Positions 10,899-22,559 of a stretch of DNA of 64,000 nucleotides are shown here, in pieces (within the stretch, counting starts at the first letter, position 1; every line of letters begins with the position of its first letter). Source of the DNA: Rhyacophila brunnea (lineage: Eukaryota > Arthropoda > Insecta > Trichoptera > Rhyacophilidae); contig JAGYXB010001801.1 in assembly GCA_022495005.1 (NCBI GenBank), positions 806,001 through 870,000 of the forward strand, given 5' to 3'. The notes below the pieces were generated by a model. It was not told where the DNA came from. It saw only the letters and a list, made by a program, of their open reading frames with translations, and did not search any database. The translations under genes and the position numbers were made by a program.

Positions 10899-13718
10899 TG
10901 GAGCCATTGTCGAAAACTACCCAATCAAGACTAGTAACTGGACAAAATCTGACATTCGAATGAAATTTTCAAAATGGCGTCCTATGGTAATTCGTAGTTC
11001 CATTTTGGCAATTCTACAGGTAATTTGTAGGTGTGTAATGTTAAAAAAAGTCCCGCCATCCCATTTAATTCATTGTACGCTAAAGGCGCGCCGATTAGGT
11101 GGCCATTCGACATAATTAGCATTATATTTAAATGTTGTTATTAAAAAGTAATTATCTGATATATGATTATATTATGTATTTGATTTAAATACTTACATAT
11201 TATAAAGTGTAAAGAACTATTCATCACATAAAACGACTAGTACCTAGAATCTAGATACATATTTCATTAAAACACTTTATATGTACTTTCGTACTTTTTC
11301 CACATTTATTCCATAATGTTGATATTCAACCGATTTTATCCTAATGGACATTTTCAATTGAATAACAGTACAAAATATAGGTAGGTACATATTATTGCAT
11401 AAAAAGTCAATTAAGTATAGAGAACGTGGGAGTCGATTGTTTACTTGAACTAACTTGTTGGTGATATTTGTCCTTATTTATTAAATGACTGATTTATATA
11501 CATTAAGAAATAGCGTAACTCTATCACCGTGAAAAATTTGCTGTGTTTAAAATTCACCTGCCGTAGGTATCAAAAAAGGTTCCCTACCAATGACAAAAAC
11601 TTGCAGACGGTTTTATTGTTTTCATCGCATGGTAAATACAAGAAGTCCACAACGTAAAAATGAATTATTTTCCATACGATAGTATGTATCATCATCAGCT
11701 GTAGTATATACCAATATTATATATAAATTTATGTTTACATTTTAGATATAATAGTGCAACCATCTATAATACCGTGGATTTATAATAATAAAATTACAAA
11801 GCAAAGGATAATCTTTGCAATGTGCTTTTAAAACAATATGAACGGCAGGTTTACATAGGTCGTAAGTGCATTTGCTAGTCACGCAGCCTTCGCTATCGAG
11901 GCTTGATAATTATATATTATATACTTACACAATATTATATATGTGACATATTATAATATTTATTAATATTATATTTCATCCATTGTTGTTATTTTTAAGT
12001 TAATAAGTCAAAAGAATAATATCAACTAAGATTTAATAACAATAAACAAAAATGCAAAATGTACAAAGTGTTTAAAAGTACCTTATATACCTTCTAGAGG
12101 AAAGTGGTATAATGGTCTCTATATCTAACGGGTACGAGTGGCAAAAATATTAATCAATAAATTCTAATTGATTTATCTTTTGTACTAGGTATTCTATTAG
12201 TCATTATTTACGACCGGGTTATGCCTTCTGGCTTCTTCGTGCACTATGCGCAACACCGATCGTAAATGCACATTGACATAATAAAAGATTGTTAAAACCT
12301 TCTTACCTATTAGTAAAGGATCAAGTAAAAAACAAATTTTGATTATCTGAAGTGTTTGTGAAAACCGTAATGAATATATTACATACTATTAATACATTCA
12401 ATAGGTAAGCCCGTTAAAACGTCATTTCCCGTAAACAATGGAACCAGCTAATGTGAAATATCACGAAATATACCTACTCACTAAATAAAAACAAATAAAC
12501 AATTTTAACCTATAATCCATAATCGTCAAAACTGAAGTGATCTCGGATTTTAAGAAAATACGTAGATCAGTTAACAAACGCGCAGGTAAAGTTTTTTTTG
12601 TTTTTTCTACCATATTACTATAACATCAAATTATAGTTTCATGTGTGAACTCCCAGATTGGATAAAGCAATGGACTATTAGAACCAAGGTCAACTTGTAA
12701 GGCAAATGGTAGGCACTGCAACTGTGTTATACCTATTTATATCTAATATTTTCTTGATAAAATAATTTATTATCAATGGTATTAGGTACTATATATACAC
12801 AATGTATCAATGTCGACTAATTATGATTTATTATTTTGATAACTTCCGAAATATAATTATATCGGGTTTATATATTTCATTGAAATAATACTATGATATA
12901 TAATTTATAGTATTAGGGAGTAGCAATTAACAGAAAACGCATGTACTTACATATTTTGCATGATGAATATAAAGTGTTTGAAAATGGCCTATAAAAATGT
13001 CAAAAAAACATTACAACATCAGTACCTACCTATATATTAAAATTGAATATCTCAATATGTCCAACCACTTGCTTGAAACACAAAAGTACGATTTGAAGTA
13101 TCTTTCGTACGAAACTTTTTCTAAAGGGTTTCATTAACCACGTAGGTCCGATATTCCCCATTTTACCTATCCATAAATCCATATAATATAATAATATGTT
13201 TTCATATAATATATTTTCGTAGTATCAACATAATATACGAAATCATTCAGATTTGGTACGATTTTATTAATACACTAGCTGTCAGGTCCTTCTCATCATG
13301 GGAGTAAGTGTGATTTGTTATTTGATAGTGAAAATAGAAGTTGTTTAGTGGAAATTTTGAACTTTCATTTCAATAATAGGTATATAAAAAGTGGAATATT
13401 ATTAAATATTATAGATATTACTATTAACACCTAATTCTTCCACTATATACGTAAGCGCTTCATTAATTTCTCTAAATAGTATAGTATATCTACTAATAGC
13501 AGCGTTTCTATATAATTAAGTATCGATAAAGTCTCTTGCACATATTATCAATATCATTTATTTCATATTTCATTGTACCTACTACATCGCACAACTTATT
13601 TTTCTGAAAAACATAGGTTCCATAAATTATTAACGCATTTTTTAATTAAAAAATGTTGTAATATTCGAGTCCGTCCCAAAAAAAAAAGGACTCCAGATGT
13701 CCGGTGTCTACTCATCAG

Positions 13719-15682
13719 GTACAAAATATATTATATAGTCTGGTCGAATGGAAGGTTCACTAATAAGGCCATTGTCGAAACGGTAATTACTTTAGAATCG
13801 TTTCAGTTGGATCACAATATAATTTTTACTGATGCTAATCCGAGGTTTAATGTTAGGTGGCCGAAATCGGCTGGTTAGTGAGTATCGACACCACTAAATA
13901 GCGGCAGAAATGATACACATAAATGACAGCTGTAGACGAATATCGTATACGAAATTTAAGTAATTCACAACGCGGGGACTGTTTTGTAGACGATAGGTGG
14001 GTTGGTAAAAACATGCTGTTTATTATGATTTGGAAAATTTTGGCAGCACTCATCTGTGGTTAATCATAAACTCCGAAGGTTATCGATGACATTTAAAACC
14101 CGAGCACTTTTTATTGGTGCTAGAGATTAAAGGGCTCCCCTTTAAATGATTGAGCGGTTGTAAACACGTCTGGAAAATTTCTCACAGTTTTGCACGTTTT
14201 TGGTTTTACAGATTATTTGGCAGGTGTTTAATAACCACCATAATATATTATTTATTGTACATCGATTATCTACTAGGGCAGTGGTTTTTCAATTTCTTTC
14301 TTTTCCAGGCGCCTTTTTAAAAGATTGTTTGACGACGCCCTAAAAATACCAGTTAACAGAATGGATGCACTATGAAGTTTCTAATATTATGGAATCAAAT
14401 TAAGCACAGCTACCCACTGACATACAGAGGAAAAGTGGCGCCCTAAAAATGGTGTCCTTCACCATTCTTAGCTTATAATACGATTTATTATTTCGATAAC
14501 AGATTCAAGATTTAGTCAGCTCTCACATCAAAACCCGTCTTGTTTGCAACGTGTCGAATACGTCGATGTGACATCATCGTTATTCACAAAACGCACGTTG
14601 CCAAATGGAGCTCCGCACATTGGTCGAATGCGACTTTTTAGTTAAAAAAATCTACTGATGCAATCGACAAGTTGCATGCTTCTCAGGCTGCGAGTCGAAG
14701 ACGCTAAAACGCATACAAACACCTGCGAATTGGTCATTCCTATACCGGCTCGCCGATCGCCGCATCCAAATATCTATACGGATTCTGCGACGTCACGATA
14801 GATTTTATAGGGATTGTGTTGTGGTACCTATTACATAATAATATTATTATTATGTTCTCCCATAGTGAACAAACCTTCTCGCAGGTTGTTTGGGCAGAGG
14901 GCATAATATTGTCTGTGCTGTACAAAATGTCATTTAGATTTTGGGGCACGGACTCAGCTACACATATTATATTTTTACCAGGTGGTAAAAATGTTGAAAT
15001 TTTATTCTTGTATGAGAAAAGTTTTCTGAATAGAAAATGTAGCTAATTTCTGTATTTTATCATACATACACAAGTAGCTACCAACCTCTCCAAAACCCGC
15101 CATGAAAAAACGCAATAATTTGTTTCGAAAGAATTTCTGGGTGCTTATTTTATTCTTTCGCGAAAAATTAAATTAAGGCGTATGACTTTTGACGTGCTTT
15201 TCTCCCAGCGGGCTTAAGTAGGGTCTTATTCTTATTATCTTATTTTTTTTCGTTCGGTATGAAAACTTTTGCCTGCCTATTATTTACGCATTAGCGAAAA
15301 GGTCACGTTCTGACAATGTGATGGAGACTTTTTAAGTCGTATTACATACTTGACTTGACTAACGTTTGGAGTATGGGATAAGTCGTGTATGAATTAGCTG
15401 TGAGAGATCGCTTTTCTCTGATCGTTTAGTAAAAAGTACAAACGACTTATTTCCGATTTATAACATTTTACATGTTGAGGATATTACAAATTGATAATAC
15501 AAAACATTCACAATACTTTCCTTGATCATAGCCATTATTTTGTGAATTTATCATCACTTCACATTTAGAGAAAAGTTACAATAATTAGTGTAGTTATGCA
15601 GAAAGCAGCCAGTCTACAATTTGGACAAAAATAGTTAGGCACTTATTGCATTATAAAGTAACATCATTCAATTTCATCACTA
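13719..15682. other. AT-rich interval with a possible hAT-type fragment
   Basis: A CAGTGGTTTTTCAA stretch near 14280 followed by GACGACGCCC resembles a hAT-type terminus, but no matching opposite end was found. The several overlapping ORFs at 13573-15046 look incidental. No gene recognised. Confidence 0.35.
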
Positions 15683-15686
15683 TTAA

Positions 15687-17197
15687 CCCGATCGCCGCGG
15701 ATGGGACATATGTTGTTTTTTACATAAGCTCTGATACTGGGCGGATGTCGCAACTGTTGATATCGAAAATTGAAATGTCGGTAAAGTAGGAAATACTTCA
15801 CGCATAGTATTAATTTTTGTATTGAAAAATGCTCTGATTCGTGTTCGTACCGCCATATCGATAACTTTGTCCAAAATATGTTGTTTTAATTTCATAAACA
15901 TCGATCTTTCGAACCCCCTCGATCTATCGAGATTCGCCGGTACGATTGCATCAGTTCAAATCTACGCGGTATTTTTCGCGGCTGCGCAGTAGGTATACAA
16001 AATATATTTTATTCGAGTTGAGTGTGCGCCGAGTATTTACCGTGTAAAGTTGAATTCACCGCGATTTTTACATCATGTGCGGGAATACGAAAAAGACAAC
16101 CAAAAAACGAAAAGAAATTTGTTGTAATATTTCTAAAAATGTACTTGAATTTGTGTTCTGGATTATGTCATTTATTACTCATGTGTCTCCCTAATTGTTT
16201 CAAAGTCATAAATCGAGCTCATTATTGCAAGTCGTAAATATTTAGTAAAGTGCGTCCACACGGAATGAAAAAATATATATTATTATATTTTAGAGGATTG
16301 CAAGTTTTACCAATAAATTACGAATTACTATGAAGGAATATATAAAACGTATAAATTTTTGCTAAAAAAACACACGGGTAGGTATAAAATATAATATAAA
16401 ATATAAATCATGGAATATTGACTTTTCAACTATATTACATATTATCTTCGCGTACAATTTAATGCTTATAAATTTTTTAAACCTTACCCAAAAAAAAGTT
16501 TTTATAGCAATTCAATTCAAAAAATAAATATTGTTTTTTTTACAAAACATAAAATGACAATCACTAACATAATACAATGCTCAATAAAACTGAAAAGTAA
16601 TCTACAAAATCCAAGTTTCACTAAAAAAAAAAAACAAAAAAATTATTATAATATTTTCAACCAGTGTGGACTCACCTTTAAACTTAAATTAGAATGGCCC
16701 ATAAAACATGTAAAATGCTGACACAATCTATGCCACGAAATAAAACTGGTGACTACCATCCAATTTTAATGGATTTGTCATCTATAAAACTTACACTAAT
16801 TAACAATAATTCATAAGTCACCAATAAAAGCTATTATTTTCAATAATTTTTATGGCATTTTTAAGTGTTTTTAACACGCGTAAAATAAAATTAGTCAGTG
16901 ATTAATTGCCTTCATCGGCGCACTTGTTTTGAAGTCGAGTGTTTGTCATAGAAAATGGCTACAGAGTTTATCCGAACAAAGCAATACGGTAGTTTTGTTA
17001 AAGTAAACACAGTGAAATTCAACACTCCATTATGTGATTTAGTGTGGCACTTGGATCCTTATGTATCTAGGCATGATAGCAGTTGTAGCCACAATTTTTA
17101 ACTGCCGTATTTATTATAATACAGCGAAGAATAACATTTCGAAAAACCTACCGCGGACAGCACATCTTTTGTATGGAAACTTAACGCGCCGATCGGG
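15687..17197 (-). mobile_element. Element A2: inverted second copy of the piggyBac-type transposon
   Basis: TTAA at 15683-15686 and 17198-17201 flank a unit that is the reverse complement of A1 with few differences. Where sampled, long stretches are identical, including a 68-codon frame that exists in both copies. The two copies are 13.4 kb apart in opposite orientation and enclose element B1 and the large palindrome. High identity suggests recent transposition or homogenisation between the arms. Confidence 0.8.
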
Positions 17198-17239
17198 TTA
17201 ATAAACACAATCAACCCAGTATTTAAGAATGTAGAAGGA

Positions 17240-17660
17240 TTCTTAACTGAAAATACATAACTTATAGGCTTAAGCGTTGTACTATAAAGCCGTGGGTCCC
17301 AGGTTCGAATCCTGGGTCTGGCAAGTACACATATTTTTTTTCAATTTGTGTGTGTCAGGGTATGAACCTAATCGCGAGTGGAGAACTACAAGGTTCTAAG
17401 TGTTTGTCCTTGGAGAAACAAAAGTAACAATGAGGCAGCTTAGAATACTACTTCATTGTTGGGTTTGTTTTTTCAAGGACGAACACTTAGAACCTTGTAG
17501 TATTAGGCTCGCGTAATAGGTTGAGCAAGTGGCTGACATCCATTTCTCGTAAAAAACTAAATCTGTCAATACAAACCTCCACTCTGTGGAGGCCCATATG
17601 ATCCTATCAGGATCGGACATGGTCGAGTGAGTTCGAATCTCACTCAGTTCAAGATTTTTT
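17240..17660 (+). mobile_element. tRNA-like SINE region interrupted by a hairpin MITE
   Basis: CCCAGGTTCGAATCCTGGG at about 17297 is a T-arm with a perfect B box (GGTTCGAATCC). A second T-arm-like block, GAGTGAGTTCGAATCTCACTC, lies at about 17627. The segment 17521-17560 (GTTGAGCAAGTGGCTGAC) recurs inverted near 55440-55490, which marks it as part of a dispersed family. A hairpin at 17370-17526 sits between these parts. No complete functional tRNA fold was found. Confidence 0.55.
17370..17526. repeat. Long hairpin with arms of about 65 nt
   Basis: Left arm CTACAAGGTTCTAAGTGTTT and right arm with GAACACTTAGAACCTTGTAG pair almost perfectly. The symmetry extends outward to AACCTAATCGCGAG against CTCGCGTAATAGGTT. 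The loop is about 20 nt. Probably a foldback MITE inside a SINE. Confidence 0.75.
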
Positions 17661-18112
17661 CTAAGATTTTACAGGTTATGTTTCTGAGACTTTTTCAATA
17701 ATGCTACCTACATGCTTTTTACAGTCTTGTTCGGAAAGTACAATGACGCTATAACAAATTTTCAATCTATTGATTTCAGGTGCAAACATAGTGACGGAAA
17801 ATTGAAACACACTCATATCTGTGTATTGTACAACATCCGTAACGAAGGGAATTGGGTCGATAAAAGTCTCTCGATTTTTTTTTTAAAGATTGTCTATGTT
17901 ATGTATTTTCAATATAATTTCTATATAATGTATCCGTTTCATAGCACCCGTAAATTGGCAAATTTTGTCAGAGTATAAGACAAGTGTCTGTAAATTAACC
18001 TGCTATACCACTTGTACTACATAAGTCATTTGTAGATAATCAAATCAGTTAGACCACAGCCCCTCTTTTCCTTCACTTTTATATGTTTCATATTATATAT
18101 TTATATAGATAT

Positions 18113-18160
18113 ATCAGTGGCGTGCGGTGTATAGACGCTGTAGTTGCGGCGCACGCCTTA
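18113..18160. mobile_element. hAT-type terminus, single end
   Basis: CAGTGGCGTGCGGTG is a common hAT-type 5' end form. No matching inverted end was found nearby, so only this end is supported. Confidence 0.35.
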
Positions 18161-18439
18161 ATTATTCCAAGATATTAAAATGATAGTAGAAGTACCCTAT
18201 CCGTAATTATTTATTAATTATTAACATTTAATGACATACTAGGTTCCCGATACTGTTGCAGAACATGTGGTGTGGTGTGGTACTTCTCTATTGGGTGGTA
18301 TCTTTTCCATTGTTCCCCATTATTTTGAGACCGTCGTCAACGCATAATTTAATTAGAAACTAATACCAGTTACACTATAAAAGTTTGTTTTGAAAATCTG
18401 CCATCTAGTATAAAATAGAAGTAATGTATTTCAAAGGAT

Positions 18440-18640
18440 GAAAGCAAAAAACACCGCACAACGTTGAGGTCACCACTTTGGCAGTAGGTGAGGTGGATGA
18501 ACGATGGAGGAGTGAAGAACTGAAGTCTGAGGATGATGTAGATTGTGTGTTTATTTGCGGTTTGACAGGTACCTACAGTTTACATAGGTACACACAGAAA
18601 ATATAATATGAACTATATAAAATAAATAATATGATATAAG
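18440..18640 (-). mobile_element. LTR-retroelement remnant, minus strand
   Basis: Read on the minus strand the segment contains CATCATCCTC and then GTGGTGACCTCAACGTTG. This resembles the 3' end of the LTR remnant near 35930-35980 (GGAGTGACCTCAACAGTGG). Only this short end region is recognisable. Confidence 0.4.
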
Positions 18641-20092
18641 ATAGCCTGAGGCAGAGGGATAATTACAAGATTGAGTTATAATGACAAGTGAGATAGCTTA
18701 AGCCTTCGACGCGACGATACGAAGTGAGATTTGTTCCACCGTGAAAGCGTTTTTTGTTGAATCTATCACGATGGAAAATGCTTACACTGAGTATCTTCGG
18801 CCTCGGTGAGAAAATAAATTTTAATATAATAAACATTAATAAACGTTGCTAGGTGAAAAAGTGCTTACTAAATATTGTGTCAAAAATGTATGCATGGAAA
18901 ATGCACGTACTAAACAATATTTAAATAAATAATATTGATTTGAGAATGAGTCGTCTGTCATGGATTCTGCTGAAACTGCTTGGTTCACACGGGACCATCG
19001 ATCGCCACATATATGTATATAAGTATTTATGCATGTACCTATATATACGTGTCCGGAAACTTGTACGTCTGCAGTTCGTCGTATCACACTTCACCGTGAA
19101 ATATTGTATCGAAAATATATGGCCGTATATTAAAGACCGCCCAACGTCTTTGGGTCGTATAGTACTGACATAAAATTAAACACGGTTCTTGACGGTTTAC
19201 ACTTTACAGGAAGCCAGCAGCAAACAATGTTTGAAAATAACCGATATACTGGATAATTTGTTAGGTCAGGTTTTTATTCTTGAATTCATGAATTTTGCCA
19301 AAATTAGCCATGATTCATATTGAATCTAATAAAATTGGAGACCGTATAGTATACGGTCATCTCTTTCCGATAGAAAGCTCACGGCGAACTATGCCACGGT
19401 GAAACGTTTTACGTACAATTTACATGTAATCATATATATATATATAATATAACCTTTGAAGTATGTAAATGTAGAGTAATACTTCGATGTAATTATTATT
19501 GAATGTCTATTGAATGATTTACCTTCACAATATAACAACTGGTAAGTTTACCGTATGGAAAAACAGAAAGCACATCCATTCACCTATTAAATTAATTATG
19601 CTGTTTTCCTCGAGAATTACAATAATGGAGTAGGTGTGGTAGAGCGGTCGAAATACGGGTCAGATTTAATTCACACCTTGATCCGCGTTGCATAACGTTC
19701 TTTTCCTGTGTTGGGAGTTGTTCACCTACGCGATTCGCCGATATGATTATGCAGAAAACATTTCGGCGTAAATATTTATCTCAATTCGTTTCAATGTGGC
19801 CGGCCTGGAGCTAGGCGCTCGGATGCAAGTCTAGCAGTGTTGAAAAATCTTTGCCAGAATCCGAACAATAATAATAATTACTCTTTCGCAACGTCTATCT
19901 CTCCGTAGCAACTGAGCTCAAAAGGTATTTACTTATTCGAATACAATATTAATATAAATTAATTTATGTACCTACTTATAAATAAATTCATTTATATTAA
20001 TATTGTTTGTACGGCGATTGGAAATATTAATTTTTAAGACATACATATGCAAATCAGACTAAACTTAAACGAACGAAATTGTACTTGTGACA

Positions 20093-20550
20093 GTGGCGAG
20101 TTGTGGAGGCTGGCTGGGGAGATCCGACATAAATAGAGCACACTAAACTTTGTACGACATACTTACTTTTTTGTTTTCATCTGAGTATAAAAATTGTAGT
20201 TGGTAATGGTTAGATTTTTAAAATTCAATTAAACTCAAACCAAACCATAAGAGACAAAATTATGTCATTAAATAATGATATTTTATAAAATCTATAAATA
20301 TAAGAATATGTTTTTATCTATTATGGTGTGGTTTAGGCAGGTTTTAATTGAATCTGTCGGATCTCCACAGCCTAACTCCATTATTTTGTTTTGGCTAAGG
20401 TAGGATTTAATTGAATTAAAAAAAACTAACTAATACCATCTGCAATTATATTCTTAAATCAATGAAAATAAATAAGTATGACTGACAAAGTATAGTGTAC
20501 ATTATATATTATGTCGGATCTCCATAGCCTACCTCCACTCTACGCCACTG
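20093..20550. mobile_element. hAT-type MITE with long inverted ends
   Basis: Starts CAGTGGCGAGTTGTGGAGG and ends CCTCCACTCTACGCCACTG; both ends continue inward to GGAGATCCGACATAA and its complement. Another internal copy of the GTCGGATCTCCA end lies near 20358, so the unit may be a rearranged double copy. I could not find a clean 8-bp target duplication. Confidence 0.65.
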
Positions 20551-20554
20551 GTAT

Positions 20555-20705
20555 TCGTAGTCCAATGCTCAACTCACTAGATTATCACCCAGGTGTTATA
20601 GGGATTTTCTTAAAGCTTGGGTGTTTGTGATTGTTTCACTTCTGTTACATAGTACGTCATTTAATTGTGCCTCCATGGCCTGTTGTAGTGCTAAAGGGGA
20701 TATTT
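20555..20705 (+). mobile_element. SINE 3' part (family S, copy 1)
   Basis: Contains GCTTGGGTGTTTGTGATTG and a tail CATGGCCTGTTGTAGTG, shared with copies at 41465-41640 and 63680-63855. It lies directly next to the hAT-type MITE. Confidence 0.55.
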
Positions 20706-22270
20706 TTTTGCTAGTGAATTAGACATTTCCCCTTCAGCTTAATAAATATCACCAGAGATGACTGACTATCCATATATTTTTCTCTACATTAAAGTACCTA
20801 CTTATGTTTACTTCTATTTTCTTAATTTTCGACCTGTTTGGAGCACACCCTCCATTAAATAAAAGTGCATTTTGGAGTTACGCCAGTCATTTTTTTGTTG
20901 TTCTATATTATATGCCATTTTTGTGGTCTGTAGTGTGACGTGTTAATATAAACTCGGCATTAATTCAAGATGCCAGACGCTAAAAATCAGCTGCATGATT
21001 TATAATCGTAAATCAGATTGTAGAGCACATGCCACGCAAAAAATGCGGAGCAATCAAAATTCGTATAATCGTATATAAACCTAAGCATTATTCTGCGAAT
21101 GTTTGCTACCGGCGTTTTTGTAAGTAGTTTCGTTCGCTGTTTATTATTGCAATAACGCACCCACCTAATGTCAGGAAGGTAGTATAGAAATTGATTTATA
21201 TTTTATATTTTTTAACGATCGTGTATCAAGATTTTATTATTCATTGCGAGTCAATTTGGCGACAGTTATTATTAATAATTTTCAAAATTGCATTATGCAT
21301 TTTATAGCTGGTGATATTACTATTTTTCAAAACAGACGATTATTGATTTAAAGTTTTGTGCAATGTTGTTTAACTCATTAATATAATGCATAGACTGCTT
21401 GTTAGGCAAATGTATACGATTATAACAAACATACAATAATCAATGTAATATTATACTATACATTATTCTTTCTCATGTCGTTTCTTCTATGTCTATATTA
21501 GAAAGCCTGTCTGGAAGTTAGCAAAGCTTAAAGTTTCCGAGATTTAAAAGATAATCCACATTACCCACTATTCCATTTTCAACTTCTGACTCCTCTGTTT
21601 CGGCAGAGTTTCAGTACACGGGTACAGAGGACACTTCATGTCATTAAAGATAAATGACGGCAGAGCAACTCCTAAAACTCTTTCTTTAAGCACCCAGGTG
21701 CTTGGTTGATACATCAGTCCCGTGCAGCTTTGTTTCGAGACGAGGAAGTGTGGCACTAAAATCTTTTCATTCTGACACATTTATAACGACATGGAAGACG
21801 GCCATGGATAAATTGCGGGTGATGGGGTGATGGGGAGGAGATGGGGTAACTCAAATCATTGTTCTAAGTATATTGAAGGTTTTCTATGTTCAAAGGTTTC
21901 ATTCAGCCAGGATGGCAAAAAAATACTTAATAATAATTGACCAGTGAGTGTGTTCTTTGAGTTTGTCCTATTTTAGAGAAGAGAATTAAATAGTTGTAAT
22001 ATCTCGGATAATCTTCTTATTATCGTGTCAACCCCTGACACCCTGACAGGCCTAACGAAGTTCGGCCATCTGAGCGATCTTTGCTATACTTATAATCTGC
22101 AACCCGGAATAGTTCTGTAGAGCAACATTCGTATCCATCTCGGAGATTCTTAAGTCACAAAACCGTTTTCTGCTACGTCAATGGAATGAGAAATTACTGA
22201 AGAAATTATCGGGAGATCAAAGCTGTGTTGGGGTGCATTCAGATGACTGAACAAAATATTCAAGAGTTGA
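20706..22270. other. AT-rich interval without recognised gene
   Basis: Frames are short and broken. A 70-codon minus frame at 21568-21780 has no recognisable domain. Confidence 0.4.
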
Positions 22271-22272
22271 CC

Positions 22273-22520
22273 CCTTATTATTCCTGAAGCGTCAAGTATT
22301 TAACCAATGTGTTCTTCCAGTCATAACGGGTGGAAAACATGGTGCTTAAATTTAAAAGAGGTTAAAAAACTTATAGTAAACAATGTGGTATGGAGAGATG
22401 CATGGTAGGAATAATGTGAAATTGAAAAATATATAAAGGAACAAACGAAAGTATGAAAGTGGAAATGGGCAAGTAAAAATCATCGCCGAACAAATCTCAT
22501 CATTAAAATACCTGAAGTTA
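22273..22520 (+). pseudogene. Non-LTR retrotransposon reverse-transcriptase tail, degenerate
   Basis: Conceptual plus-strand reading, with stops and frame changes, gives LKRQVFNQCVLPVITGG, then QCGMERCMVGIM, then WKWASKNHR. This order matches the LINE C-terminal pattern (F-QCVLPV-TYG, Q-AMER-MLG, WKWAGH). It has no intact ORF. Confidence 0.65.
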
Positions 22521-22559
22521 GTTAGGAGAAGTCTTCATCCATCAGCAGATTAAGAGTAC

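Larger units (their letters stand above)
9210..13710 (-). mobile_element. Element C2: right, inverted copy of the hAT-like transposon
   Basis: 4501 bp, reverse complement of C1. Starts TAAAGGCCGGAT at the palindrome centre and ends GTCCGGTGTCTA before CTCATCAG at 13711-13718. It differs from C1 by a 274-bp insertion at 9711-9984, by a rearranged number of the internal 0.4 kb units (10440-11080) and by scattered substitutions and small indels, so the arms have diverged after pairing. No coding sequence recognised. Confidence 0.72.
4977..13718. repeat. 8.7 kb palindrome: two head-to-head transposon copies with three CTCATCAG repeats
   Basis: The left arm is reproduced base by base, apart from scattered differences and one 274-bp insertion, as the reverse complement in the right arm. 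The symmetry centre is the 8-bp word CTCATCAG at 9202-9209. The same 8 bp in the same orientation flank the structure at 4977-4984 and 13711-13718. This is the layout direct-repeat, element, direct-repeat, inverted element, direct-repeat. The eight-base size suggests a hAT-type (or other 8-bp-duplicating) transposase. Confidence 0.88.

Noticed and set aside
20093..20550. Claim of a clear 8-bp target duplication for this hAT-type MITE
   Set aside because: Flanks ACTTGTGA and GTATTCGT do not match convincingly.
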